From assembly GCA_017397895.1 (NCBI GenBank), contig JAFQHP010000007.1, forward strand, positions 1 through 64,000: a DNA stretch of 64,000 nucleotides, read 5' to 3'. Within the stretch, counting starts at the first letter, position 1. Every line of letters starts with the position of its first letter. Position numbers and translations under genes: made by a program. The notes below the pieces were generated by a model, which saw only the letters and a list, made by a program, of their open reading frames with translations, searched no databases and was not told where the DNA came from. The DNA comes from Clostridia bacterium. GTDB lineage: Bacteria; Bacillota; Clostridia; Christensenellales; Aristaeellaceae. Positions 42,166 to 50,588 of this stretch are shown here, in pieces.

Positions 42166-44757
42166 TTACTGGGCAGCCTCCAGAGTGCCGATACGACCGC
42201 TCAGCTCGGTGTACTTAGTATCCAAATCACCCTTCAGAGTGGTCACTGCGCTGTTGGTTTCGTTCAGGCTGCTGCGCAGGCCGCTGACGGTGGAATTCAG
42301 TGTGCCGATGTCAGCGTAAACACTGGCCATATCCTGCTGGTGCTGAGTAGTTGCCTGGCCAATCTGGGTGGTATGGGTGGTGACGGTGGTTTGCACAGAG
42401 CTCATCTGGCTTTCCAGGGTGGATACCTTGGCGGTGAGGCTGGAAATCTTGGAGTCGTAATTGGTCTTGGCGGTGGAGAGCTGGTTGCTCACATCCTGCA
42501 CCTTCTGGTTGGTGGCAGAAAGATCCGTCTTGCTGGCACATTCGGCCACCATGGCGGTGGTGGCGTAGTTGGACAGGTCGATGGCGTCAATAAGGCCACT
42601 CAGTTCGCTATACTTGGTGTCCAAATCGCCCTTGAGGGTGGTGACGGCGCTGTTGGTTTCGCTCAGGCTGCTGCTCAGGCCGTTGACGGTGGATCTAAGG
42701 TTGCCCACTTCAGCGGTCATAGAGGCCAGCTGCTGCTGGGTCACATAGGCGGTCAGGTCGCATTCACATTCTTCCAGAGCGTTTACGGTGGCGGCCAGGG
42801 TGCTGTACTGCTGCTGCAGGGCGCTGACGGCAGAGGGCAGGGTGGCCGTCTGAGCCTGGAGGGAGGAAATCTTGCTTTCGTTGGTGGAGATGCGGCCGTC
42901 CAGGTCAGTGTACTTGCTGTCCAAGTCGCCCTTGAGGGTGGTGATTGCGCTGTTGGTTTCGTTCAGGCTGATCTGCAGGCCGTTGACCTTGGAGGTAACG
43001 GTGTTCAGGCTGGTGCGCACATCGCCGATATCTTCGGTGGCGCTGTCAAGTTCGCCATAGAGAGTGGTGATGTCGCCTTCGATGGATTCGACGTCGGTCA
43101 TCAGGCCTTCAACATTGCTCTGCAGGTTGCCCACATCTACCTGGACGATCTGGAGGTCGTAACGCAGCTGGTCAATGCCCTGCTGGTTGGAGGAGATGGA
43201 GCTGTTCAGGCCGGAAACGGCGTTAGCCAGCTCGGTCTTGGTGACATAGTTGTTGGACAGCTGGGTAATGGTGACAAAGTTAGACAGGTCGCACACGCAG
43301 CTCTGGATGCCGGCCACCTTGGCGGTGAGGGCGGTCAGGTCGGTGCGTACGTCGCCGATGTCTTCGGACAGACTGTCGTTTTCGCCGTAAAGGGTGGTGA
43401 TGTCATCGCTGATAGAGGAAATATCACCGGACAGTTCGGTGTACTTCTTGTCCAGATCACCCTTCAGGGTGGTTACCGCGCTGTTGGTTTCGCTCAGGCT
43501 GGACTTCAGGCCGCTGACGGTGGCGCTCAGGGTGCCCAGGTCGGCGGTAACGTCGGCCAGTTCTTCCTTGGTGGCGTAATCGGCAAGGCTGGTCTTGATG
43601 TCAGTGATTTCGCCGGACAGTTCGGTGTACTTCTTGTCCAGATCACCCTTCAGGGTGGTTACCGCGCTGTTGGTTTCGCTCAGGCTGGTCTTCAGGCCGC
43701 TGACGGTGGCGCTCAGGGTGCCCAGGTCGGCGGAAACGTCGGCTAGCTCTTCCTTGGTGGCGTGGGTGGCTGCGGTGGTCTGCAGGGCATTCACCTGGTT
43801 CACCAGGTTGTTGATCTGGGAGGTGTGCTGTACGTTGATCTGGTTGACCTTGTTGGTCAATGCCAGCAGATCGCTGTTGGTCTGGGCCAGGGCTTCGTCG
43901 GTCTTGTCGGCCTGTTCCTGAACGGCCTTCACAGCCGCATCCACTTCGTCAATTTCGGCGGTCAGGTCGGTGGTGAGGGTTTCCAGGGCGGCGATATCTT
44001 CCTTGGCTTCGGTCATATCGCTCTGCAGGGTGGTCACCTGGTTCACCAGGTTATTGATCTGGGTGGTGTGCTGTACGTTGATCTGGTTGACCTTATTGGT
44101 CAATGCCAGCAGATCGCTGTTGGTCTGGGCCAGGGCTTCGTCGGTCTTATCGGCCTGTTCTTTCAGGGCGGCCACGGTTTCGTCGGTCTTGTCGGACTGC
44201 TCCTGAACGGCCTTCACGGCTTCGTCGGTTTTATTGGCCTGATCCTGCAGGGCGGCAATTTCTTCGTTGGCCGATTCCTGATCAGCGGTCAGGTTTTCCA
44301 CGGTGGTATCCGTTTCTTCCTTGGTGTAGTAATCGGTCAGCTTTTCATCCACGCTTTCGGTGGTGGCATATTCTTCATCCAGCAGGGTTTTCAGGGCGGC
44401 GTTTTCCGCTTCCAGCGCATCCACGCGTTCCTGCAGTTCCTTCATATCGTACCAGTAGGCCACGGTGGGCTGCTTGACGATCTTCAGGGTGGCTTCCATC
44501 ACCACGTCTTCCTGGCCGTCCACATGGACGGTGGCCTTGACGGGGTATTCGCCGCAGAGGATGTATTTGTTGGTGGGCTCATAGGTGACGGTGGCGCCTT
44601 CGGGCAGGTTGGTCACCAGCAGGTGCTTTTCAGAGCCGTCAAAGTAGTAACGGGCATCTTCGAATACGGGGCCATCTTCTTCGGCCAGGGAGCAGGCGGG
44701 CAAAATGCACAATGCCAGCGCCAGGCACAGAAGAAGCAAACAATGGGTGCGCTTCAT
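42166..44757 (-). CDS. Exported 863-residue coiled-coil repeat protein
   Basis: An export signal (about 1-26; either SPase I cleavage after SLA or, less likely, lipidation in LPAC) is followed by a small beta domain (about 30-95, MBG-like: YYFDGSEKHLLVTNLPEGAT) and then some 750 residues of heptad-rich helix to the end. A unit with SETNSAVTTLKGDLD and KYTELSG recurs five times and a TNSDLLALTNKVNQINVQH unit twice, nearly identical also in DNA. Single Cys residues in QECECDLTAY-like and CVCDLS segments interrupt it. There is no transmembrane tail. It looks like a long rod or fibre on or near the surface, perhaps a spacer or phage-tail-fibre-like stalk. Family unknown to me. GGAGG precedes ATG 44757. 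Confidence 0.75.
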   Translation of the reverse strand: MKRTHCLLLLCLALALCILPACSLAEEDGPVFEDARYYFDGSEKHLLVTNLPEGATVTYEPTNKYILCGEYPVKATVHVDGQEDVVMEATLKIVKQPTVAYWYDMKELQERVDALEAENAALKTLLDEEYATTESVDEKLTDYYTKEETDTTVENLTADQESANEEIAALQDQANKTDEAVKAVQEQSDKTDETVAALKEQADKTDEALAQTNSDLLALTNKVNQINVQHTTQINNLVNQVTTLQSDMTEAKEDIAALETLTTDLTAEIDEVDAAVKAVQEQADKTDEALAQTNSDLLALTNKVNQINVQHTSQINNLVNQVNALQTTAATHATKEELADVSADLGTLSATVSGLKTSLSETNSAVTTLKGDLDKKYTELSGEITDIKTSLADYATKEELADVTADLGTLSATVSGLKSSLSETNSAVTTLKGDLDKKYTELSGDISSISDDITTLYGENDSLSEDIGDVRTDLTALTAKVAGIQSCVCDLSNFVTITQLSNNYVTKTELANAVSGLNSSISSNQQGIDQLRYDLQIVQVDVGNLQSNVEGLMTDVESIEGDITTLYGELDSATEDIGDVRTSLNTVTSKVNGLQISLNETNSAITTLKGDLDSKYTDLDGRISTNESKISSLQAQTATLPSAVSALQQQYSTLAATVNALEECECDLTAYVTQQQLASMTAEVGNLRSTVNGLSSSLSETNSAVTTLKGDLDTKYSELSGLIDAIDLSNYATTAMVAECASKTDLSATNQKVQDVSNQLSTAKTNYDSKISSLTAKVSTLESQMSSVQTTVTTHTTQIGQATTQHQQDMASVYADIGTLNSTVSGLRSSLNETNSAVTTLKGDLDTKYTELSGRIGTLEAAQ
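42204..43703 (-). repeat. Five intragenic copies of a coiled-coil-coding repeat
   Basis: Near-identical segments of about 65-70 bases start at about 42204, 42600, 42904, 43434 and 43617. The last two copies, with flanks, are the most alike (spacing 183 bases). They encode the SETNSAVTTLKGDLD unit and are candidates for slippage or recombination. Confidence 0.8.
43791..44160 (-). repeat. Two long direct repeats inside the coiled-coil gene
   Basis: About 125 bases at 43791-43917 recur almost unchanged at 44037-44160 (246 bases apart), coding NLVNQ, QINVQH and ALAQTNSDLLAL. The match points to recent duplication. Confidence 0.8.
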
Positions 44758-44791
44758 GGGAATCCTCCTTTGTTAATGAATGATTACATCT

Positions 44792-44821
44792 ATCGTACTC
44801 TGAAAAATGAAGCTTTGTCAA
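44792..44821 (-). promoter_or_regulatory. Promoter of the coiled-coil protein gene
   Basis: On the minus strand TTGACA and TACGAT with 18 bases between (boxes 44816-44821 and 44792-44797). Confidence 0.65.
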
Positions 44822-44874
44822 GAATAAACGGCACAATTTTTGTATTTTTTGTCATATATTTACCGCTATATATA

Positions 44875-44904
44875 CAAAAGCGCCCCGCCGGATGGGCGGA
44901 GCGC
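44875..44904 (-). terminator. Terminator of the second GH3 gene / FliB-like operon
   Basis: GC-rich stem (44880-44889 with 44894-44904, one mismatch) followed on the minus strand by a short T tract. Confidence 0.65.
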
Positions 44905-44914
44905 AGGATGGGGA

Positions 44915-47110
44915 TCAGCACAGGGTGAAGGAAGCAGCGTTTTCCGTCTGGCTGTCCGGGCCCAGGAAGACGATGAATTCCCCGGGTTCGCTGGTGTATT
45001 TCATATCAATGTTCCAGAAGCGGAGCATTTCCTCCGTGATGGTGAAGGAGACGGTGCCCTCTTCGCCGGGCCGGAGGGTGATGTAGTCAAAGCCCTTCAG
45101 TTCTTTCACCGGCCGGGCCACGCTGCCCACCTGATCCCGGATGTAGAGCTGGACGGTTTCGGTGCCGGGGCGGGAGCCGGTGTTTTCCACGATGACGGAG
45201 GCGGTGAGGCTTTCGCCCTTTTTCAAAAGCGTGTTGCTCAATTGAACGGGGGAATAGCGGAAGGAAGTGTAGGTGAGGCCGTGACCGAAGGGGTAGAGGG
45301 GGTGGTTTGGCATATCCTGATAGCGGGAAACAAAGCGCAGTGCCGGGTTTCCGTTATAGGGCCGGCCGGTTTTGAGGTGGGTGTAGTGCAGGGGCAGCTG
45401 GCCGACGGCATAAGGGAAGGCCATGGAAAGCCTGCCCGTCGGGGCGGCATGACCGTACAGGGTGCGGCTGAGGGCGGGGCCCCCTTCCGTGCCGGGCAGC
45501 CAGGCCACCAGGATGGCTTTTGCCCTTTCGTTCAGGGCATGGATATCCAGGGGCCGGCCGCAGAACAGAACAACGATCACGTTTTCGTTTACCTTGCACA
45601 CTTCGTCGAGCAATCTTAGCTGGCAGGCCGGCAGGGTGATATCCCCCCGGCTGGCGGCTTCGCCGGTGCATTCCTTGTGTTCGCCCAGGGCCAGCACCAC
45701 TTTGTCCGCTGCCTTTGCCAGGGAAACGGCCTCCTGCAGGGCGGCTTCCAGGTCCATCTGTTCTTGCGCCACCGGGCATTTGAAGCCGACCAGCTGTTCT
45801 GAAGGATCCACCATGGGGCAGCCCGGGGCAAAGGAAAGGTTTTCAGGCCCCTGCTGGCGCAAAAGGGCGTCCTGCAGATTGTACACATCCTTTTCTTCTG
45901 CGAACACGGCCCAGGAGCCACACAGGGTTTGTGCATTCATGTAGGGGCCGATAACGGCCACCTTTTCTTGGGAGGAAAGGGGCAGAGCCTGCTGTTCGTT
46001 TTTCAAAAGAACAAAGGACGCTTCGGCGCAGCGGCGGGCAGAAAGCCGGTGCTCTTCGCACAGGATCAGCTTTTCTTCGTCCGCTTCATCCAGGAAGCGA
46101 TAGGGGTTTTCAAACAGCCCCAGCAGGTTCTTCAATTCCAGCACCCGCAGGGCTCCCTGGTCGATGAGGTCCGGGGATACGGTTCCCTCTTCTACCAGCT
46201 TCTTCATATATTTGATGTAGCAGGGACTGGCCATATCCATATCCACCCCGGCTTCGATGGCCAGCTTTGCTGCTGCGGCGGCATCCTCTGCCACGCCGTG
46301 GTTGATCAACTCCGCCACGGCAGCCCAGTCGGAAATCAGTACGCCTGCAAAGCCCATTTCATCCCGCAGCACGTCCCGCATCAGCCAGCGGTTGGCGGTG
46401 GAGGGGATGCGGTCCAGGGTGTTGAACGAGGTCATCACCATGGCGCAGCCGGCGTCCAGGGCGGCCTTGTAGGCGGGCAGGTATTCTTCCCGCAGGGTGC
46501 GGCAGGAAAGCTCCACGCTGTTGTAATCCCGGCCGCCCTCCGCTCCGCCGTAGCCGGCAAAATGCTTCAGGCAGGCGGCGATGGTGCCCCGATCGGTGAG
46601 ATTGCCCTGATAGCCACGCACCATGGCGGCGGCCATGCAGCCATTGAGATATGCGTCTTCGCCCGTGGATTCCATCACCCGGCCCCAGCGGGCGTCGTGC
46701 ACCATGTCCGCCATGGGGGAGAAGGTGACGTGCAATCCGGCGGCGGAAGCTTCCTTGGCCGCCACCCGGGCGCCTTCTTCCACCAGGTCCGGCCGGAAGG
46801 TGCAACCCTGGGCCAGGGGGATGGGGAAGGCGGTGCGGTAGCCGTTGATCACGTCCGCCATGAAGATCAGGGGAATGTGATGGGGATGGCGGGCCATGTA
46901 TTCCGTTTGCAATTGCCGCAGCTGACTGGCACCCACCATGGAAAGATAGCTGCCGGAAAGGCGCAGTTCTTCCTCCGTCAGGTCAAAATTGCCGGCCGGG
47001 CCGGTGATCAGCCCGCCCTGCTGCAGATTGCCGGGCAATTGCACCAGCTGGCCGATTTTTTCCTCCAGGCTCATGGAGGAAAGCAGCTTTTTCAGTTCGC
47101 TTGTATGCAT
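44915..47110 (-). CDS. Glycoside hydrolase family 3 enzyme (second copy, BglX-like)
   Basis: 731 residues, no signal peptide. N-terminal barrel with MADVINGYRTAFPIPLAQG, DARWGRVMESTGEDAYL and nucleophile Asp261 in VLISDWAAV. The alpha/beta sandwich has LALGEHKECTGEAASRGD, close to the BglX-type loop carrying the acid/base, and the C-terminal fibronectin-like domain ends near ENAASFTLC. The family removes terminal beta-linked glucose or xylose. ATG 47110 has GGAAGGTG nine bases upstream. The FliB-like gene ends 16 bases before it on the same strand, so both may be on one transcript. Confidence 0.9.
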   Translation of the reverse strand: MHTSELKKLLSSMSLEEKIGQLVQLPGNLQQGGLITGPAGNFDLTEEELRLSGSYLSMVGASQLRQLQTEYMARHPHHIPLIFMADVINGYRTAFPIPLAQGCTFRPDLVEEGARVAAKEASAAGLHVTFSPMADMVHDARWGRVMESTGEDAYLNGCMAAAMVRGYQGNLTDRGTIAACLKHFAGYGGAEGGRDYNSVELSCRTLREEYLPAYKAALDAGCAMVMTSFNTLDRIPSTANRWLMRDVLRDEMGFAGVLISDWAAVAELINHGVAEDAAAAAKLAIEAGVDMDMASPCYIKYMKKLVEEGTVSPDLIDQGALRVLELKNLLGLFENPYRFLDEADEEKLILCEEHRLSARRCAEASFVLLKNEQQALPLSSQEKVAVIGPYMNAQTLCGSWAVFAEEKDVYNLQDALLRQQGPENLSFAPGCPMVDPSEQLVGFKCPVAQEQMDLEAALQEAVSLAKAADKVVLALGEHKECTGEAASRGDITLPACQLRLLDEVCKVNENVIVVLFCGRPLDIHALNERAKAILVAWLPGTEGGPALSRTLYGHAAPTGRLSMAFPYAVGQLPLHYTHLKTGRPYNGNPALRFVSRYQDMPNHPLYPFGHGLTYTSFRYSPVQLSNTLLKKGESLTASVIVENTGSRPGTETVQLYIRDQVGSVARPVKELKGFDYITLRPGEEGTVSFTITEEMLRFWNIDMKYTSEPGEFIVFLGPDSQTENAASFTLC

Positions 47111-47126
47111 GACACACCTTCCTTTC

Positions 47127-48050
47127 TTATGTCCACAGCGCATCCAGCAGCGCTTCCATATTTTCATCGGAATATTCAATCTCGGCGGAATACATCCGCG
47201 CCCATTCCTGCAGGTGGTTCAGGGAACAATCGGCTGTCTGGCTGCAAAGCGCGGCAAGCAGCAAAACAGACAGCACGCAAAAGGCGGCCCGGCCGGGGAT
47301 ATCGCCGTCATCCAGTGCGCCGGGCAGGTGCCGCCACATCATGTACACCGCAAACTGTTCCAAAGGCAGGGAAAGGGCAGGAGGGATGGGGACGGCGGTG
47401 ATGTCAGCATGCTCCAGTTTGTCCAGTGCCCCATCCCAGGCACTATCCAGCCGCTCCAGGCTGCGGTACACCTCAGCCCACCGGACATTTTCCTGCAGGG
47501 GATGAGATACGGAGTCCAGCACCTGCTGCAGCCTTGCTTCCAGAGGCAGGGTGCGTTCCTGCAAAAGGGCAATGAGCCTATCCCTTGTTTCAAGGAGGGC
47601 TGCTTCCTCATCGGGGAGCGGGGTGGATTCGCCGTCGTCTTCCAATGAGAGGAAAGAAACAGGCTTTTCCCTTGCCAGTATCAGCTGTGCTACCGCTTCG
47701 CAGCAAAGCCCCAGGCCGATTTCCGTGCGGCCGGTGAAGAAATTGCGGAAGCGGGGATGATCGGCGCAGATCTGGCAGAGCATACCTTCTCCAAGATTTA
47801 TGATCAGGTCGCAAAGGCCCCTTTCGTTCAGCATGGGACAGCGCTCCCGGCTGTCCAGGCGGAAATGAGCGCCCGCTTCATCTTCAAAAACGGCATCCTG
47901 CAGCCGCTTTCCAAAAGGTCCCGGAACGGAGCGGTATTGCTTCATGGTTTCAGTATCAATATCAATTTCCCAGCCGATGCAGCAGGAATGGCGGCAGCGA
48001 TCCGCAATGCAATGAAAATCGGCATAATAATCCGGTGCGATCAGCTTCAT
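47127..48050 (-). CDS. fliB: FliB-like lysine N-methylase family protein
   Basis: 307 residues. A cysteine-rich N-terminus, FHCIADRCRHSCCIGWEIDID (Cys14, 19, 23, 24, first 20 shown in family as C-x4-C-x3-CC), is followed by RCPMLNERGLC (Cys69, Cys78) and LCQICADHPRF (Cys90, Cys93). This is the signature of FliB, which methylates lysines of flagellin in Salmonella. In Firmicutes the family is common, often away from flagellar genes. No flagellar gene is in this window, so the target protein is open. AGGAGGG lies seven bases before ATG 48050. Confidence 0.8.
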   Translation of the reverse strand: MKLIAPDYYADFHCIADRCRHSCCIGWEIDIDTETMKQYRSVPGPFGKRLQDAVFEDEAGAHFRLDSRERCPMLNERGLCDLIINLGEGMLCQICADHPRFRNFFTGRTEIGLGLCCEAVAQLILAREKPVSFLSLEDDGESTPLPDEEAALLETRDRLIALLQERTLPLEARLQQVLDSVSHPLQENVRWAEVYRSLERLDSAWDGALDKLEHADITAVPIPPALSLPLEQFAVYMMWRHLPGALDDGDIPGRAAFCVLSVLLLAALCSQTADCSLNHLQEWARMYSAEIEYSDENMEALLDALWT

Positions 48051-48135
48051 GGAGCGCCCTCCTGTGCTTTGGTCGGGGAGAAAACATTGGTATCATTTTA
48101 GCATGGGGCGCACCTAACGTCAATCCGGGCAAAAG

Positions 48136-48160
48136 AAAAAGCCGTGCACTTTGGCACGGC
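48136..48160 (-). terminator. Terminator of the sugar-acid operon
   Basis: Seven-bp perfect stem (48141-48147 with 48154-48160) followed on the minus strand by a T-rich tract. Confidence 0.75.
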
Positions 48161-48174
48161 AGGGTTTTAAAGGA

Positions 48175-49083
48175 TTACAGGCGCACCTGGAAGGCGGAAT
48201 CAGCGTTCTTTTCCTTTTCCTTTGCTTCTTCCAGCTCCTTGTCCCATTTGAGGTGGCGGTATTCTTCAGCCCGGGGGTCTGTGTTGAACCAGTTGATGAA
48301 GTCTTCATACATGGCCACCGTCCACTGGGTGTCAATCTGGGCGGTGGTGTAGGTTTTGCTCTGCAGCCGGTCAAAGCCGAAGATATCCCGCACGTGGGAT
48401 TTTTCGGCGTTTTCCACCACGGCTTCCGCATGCTGGGCGGGGATGAAGATGACGCCGCTCATGGTGCCCAGCACTACGTCGCCGGGCATACAGATGGCCT
48501 GGCCGATACGGCAGGGCATATTGTAGCCGGTCATGACGCAGTTGCCGATACCGGTGGGGTCCACGCCCCGGTAATAGATCTGCAGGCCGTCGATTTTTAC
48601 AATCTGCTGCAAATCTCTAACGCCGCCCCAGATGACAGCGCCGCCGTTCTTGGTGCGGGTTTTGATGGCAGTGGACAGGTTGCCCCCTACATAGGTGCCT
48701 TCGAAAATTTTATCGTACAGGTCCACCACCACCACGTCGTCTTCCACCAGGTTGTCAATGACCCACTGGTTGTAAAAGCCCTTGCGGCCTTCTTCGCCGA
48801 TGCCGATGCCCCGGAGGGTTTCGTCCAGGTCCGGCCGGTGGGGCACCATCACGGCGGTGACGGCACGGCCCACCAGGATATCTTCCCCGTGGCTCATGCG
48901 GAAATTGGATTCCCAGTTGTTGCGGTAGCCCATATTCCACAAGGGGCCCCAGGCTTCTTCAAAGGTGATTTTGCGCATACGGCGCAGCACGTCCTGGCTC
49001 ACCATGGGGCGGCCGTCGGGCAGGCGTTCGCCCTTCCACTGGGGTGTGAGGCGGATGATGGTTTCGCGATCGTTGAAGAACAT
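48175..49083 (-). CDS. RraA-family protein (HMG/CHA aldolase-like)
   Basis: 302 residues. The core (about 60-240) is an RraA-like fold with GTYVGGNLSTAIKTRTKNGG and WGGVRDL (Arg156, Asp157), the two segments that form the metal-dependent aldolase/decarboxylase site in 4-hydroxy-4-methyl-2-oxoglutarate aldolases. N- and C-terminal helical extensions make it longer than the usual 160-230 residues. In this operon it most likely splits or decarboxylates a 2-keto acid made by the dehydratase at 50589 (inference). ATG 49083 has AGGAG seven bases upstream. Last gene of the four-gene unit. Confidence 0.8.
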   Translation of the reverse strand: MFFNDRETIIRLTPQWKGERLPDGRPMVSQDVLRRMRKITFEEAWGPLWNMGYRNNWESNFRMSHGEDILVGRAVTAVMVPHRPDLDETLRGIGIGEEGRKGFYNQWVIDNLVEDDVVVVDLYDKIFEGTYVGGNLSTAIKTRTKNGGAVIWGGVRDLQQIVKIDGLQIYYRGVDPTGIGNCVMTGYNMPCRIGQAICMPGDVVLGTMSGVIFIPAQHAEAVVENAEKSHVRDIFGFDRLQSKTYTTAQIDTQWTVAMYEDFINWFNTDPRAEEYRHLKWDKELEEAKEKEKNADSAFQVRL

Positions 49084-49111
49084 AGCGATTCTCCTTTTGT
49101 TTTGCTTTATT

Positions 49112-49885
49112 TCAGGTGAGCACAAGGCCCCGGTCAATACGGATGCCGGCGCCGGTGATGGCGTCTGCTTTTTCGGTGCACAGATACCACACCAATTCGC
49201 CTACTTCCTCCGGGAATACCTGGCGGTTGCCGCCCTTCATGTTGGGGCTGCGGGTGTCGATGGGGGAGTTGAAGGCCATGCGGGGGTTGCCGGTTTTGAA
49301 TTCGATGACGCAGCCCCCCAGGTCAATGGTATTGACAGGGATATTGTCCGGGAACAGTTCCAGGGAAAGCTCTCTTGTGAACTGGCGGATGGCGCCCTTG
49401 GTCATGGCATAACCGGCGTCGAAATTGGTGGGCCGCTTGCCGTGGATGCTGGAGATATTGACAATGCGGGCCATGGGGCTTTTGCGCAGGTGGGGCAGGC
49501 AATGCTGCACCGCCTTCACATAGCCGCCGATATTGATATCCCAGATGCGCTGCAGGGTGGGCAGGTCGTATTCGTCGATGAATTTATTGGGCTGCATGGC
49601 GGCGTTGTTCACCAGAATGTCCAGCCGGCCCCATTTTTCAATGATGGCGCGGACCATATTGCCCAATTGCTCTTCATTGGTAACGTCCGCCTGGAAGATG
49701 AAGGCCTCGCCGCCTTCCGCTTCAATGGCCGCCAGGGTTTTTTCCGCCATCTGGGGGTTGGAATTACAGTTGATGCAGCAGCGGATGCCGTTTTTGCACA
49801 GCACCTTCACAATGCCGGCCCCCACGCCCTTGCCGCTGCCGGTGACCAGAGCCACCCTTTTTTCATTCTTTAAGGAGGCGCTCAA
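49112..49885 (-). CDS. Short-chain dehydrogenase/reductase
   Basis: 257 residues with a complete SDR set: coenzyme motif TGSGKGVG (15-22), NNAA (93-96), and catalytic Ser146, Tyr159 and Lys163 in YAMTK. It probably oxidises or reduces a sugar-acid intermediate with NAD(P). The start is TTG 49885: AGGGAGGG sits about seven bases before it, inside the end of the preceding gene, and no in-frame ATG lies near. It overlaps that gene by 23 bases. Confidence 0.88.
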   Translation of the reverse strand: MSASLKNEKRVALVTGSGKGVGAGIVKVLCKNGIRCCINCNSNPQMAEKTLAAIEAEGGEAFIFQADVTNEEQLGNMVRAIIEKWGRLDILVNNAAMQPNKFIDEYDLPTLQRIWDINIGGYVKAVQHCLPHLRKSPMARIVNISSIHGKRPTNFDAGYAMTKGAIRQFTRELSLELFPDNIPVNTIDLGGCVIEFKTGNPRMAFNSPIDTRSPNMKGGNRQVFPEEVGELVWYLCTEKADAITGAGIRIDRGLVLT

Positions 49886-50582
49886 AGTAATCCCTCCCTT
49901 CCATCTGGCTGCGGTGGTTGTAGAACATGGTCATGCCGCCGTCGGCACGCAGGTCGGAGCCGGAAAGCGGCCAGGCTTCATCGGTGAGCAGGAAAGAGAT
50001 GAGGCCGTTGAGGCTGCCGGAAGAAGGCACCTGACGCTGGGGATAGCGCATGTCCAGACCGAAGTATACATTGGAAACGTCGCTTCTCAGATCGGGATCG
50101 TCGGAAGAGATGCCCCGCTGGACAAAGAAGCTGCGCACATTTGCGGTGCCGTAATCCTGGTTGAATTCCCGGCACAGCATCTGCACGGCGCCGCAGCCCA
50201 TGCTGAAGAGGTATCCCATGCCCACAGGCTTTTCGGCGTGGATGGAATTGAGGAAGATGAGGCTGCCGCGCCTCTTTTCCCGCATGATGCCGCCAAACAC
50301 CTTGGCCACGCACCAGGCAGCCATGGGGCCTTCGTCTCTTGCCAGACCCCAGTCTGCTTTGGCGATATCCATCACACTGCCGCAGATGGCCGGCGGAGCG
50401 GGATGCACCACGGCCTCCAGGTTTTCAGAAAAGGGGGCCGCCCATTTGGACAGGGCTTCCTCATCCCACAGGCACACGCTTTCCGGCACGCACTGAACCT
50501 GCCAGCCCGTTTCTTCCAGGTGGGATAGGAGGGATTGGGCGTCCGGGCCCCGCAGGTCGGTAATGATAATGATATTCTTCAT
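49863..50582 (-). CDS. Degenerate SDR-like protein (probable pseudoenzyme)
   Basis: 239 residues shaped like an SDR: NIIIITDLRG strand, LIFLNSIHA strand with Ser113, GYLFSMGCGAVQML helix, and a DGGMTMF-type end. The glycine-rich coenzyme loop is missing (TDLRGPDAQS in its place), and YxxxK reads Tyr124-L-F-S-Met128, so the catalytic Lys is gone. It probably does not catalyse hydride transfer; it might bind the adjacent active SDR as a partner or have another role. It starts six bases after the dehydratase stop. The gene is intact, without frameshift. Confidence 0.75.
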   Translation of the reverse strand: MKNIIIITDLRGPDAQSLLSHLEETGWQVQCVPESVCLWDEEALSKWAAPFSENLEAVVHPAPPAICGSVMDIAKADWGLARDEGPMAAWCVAKVFGGIMREKRRGSLIFLNSIHAEKPVGMGYLFSMGCGAVQMLCREFNQDYGTANVRSFFVQRGISSDDPDLRSDVSNVYFGLDMRYPQRQVPSSGSLNGLISFLLTDEAWPLSGSDLRADGGMTMFYNHRSQMEGRDYFERLLKE

Positions 50583-50588
50583 TATATA

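Noticed and set aside
42166-44160. A CRISPR array suggested by regularly repeated segments
   Set aside because: The repeats are coding, unequal in spacing, too long, and lie in one open reading frame for a coiled coil. No cas genes are present.
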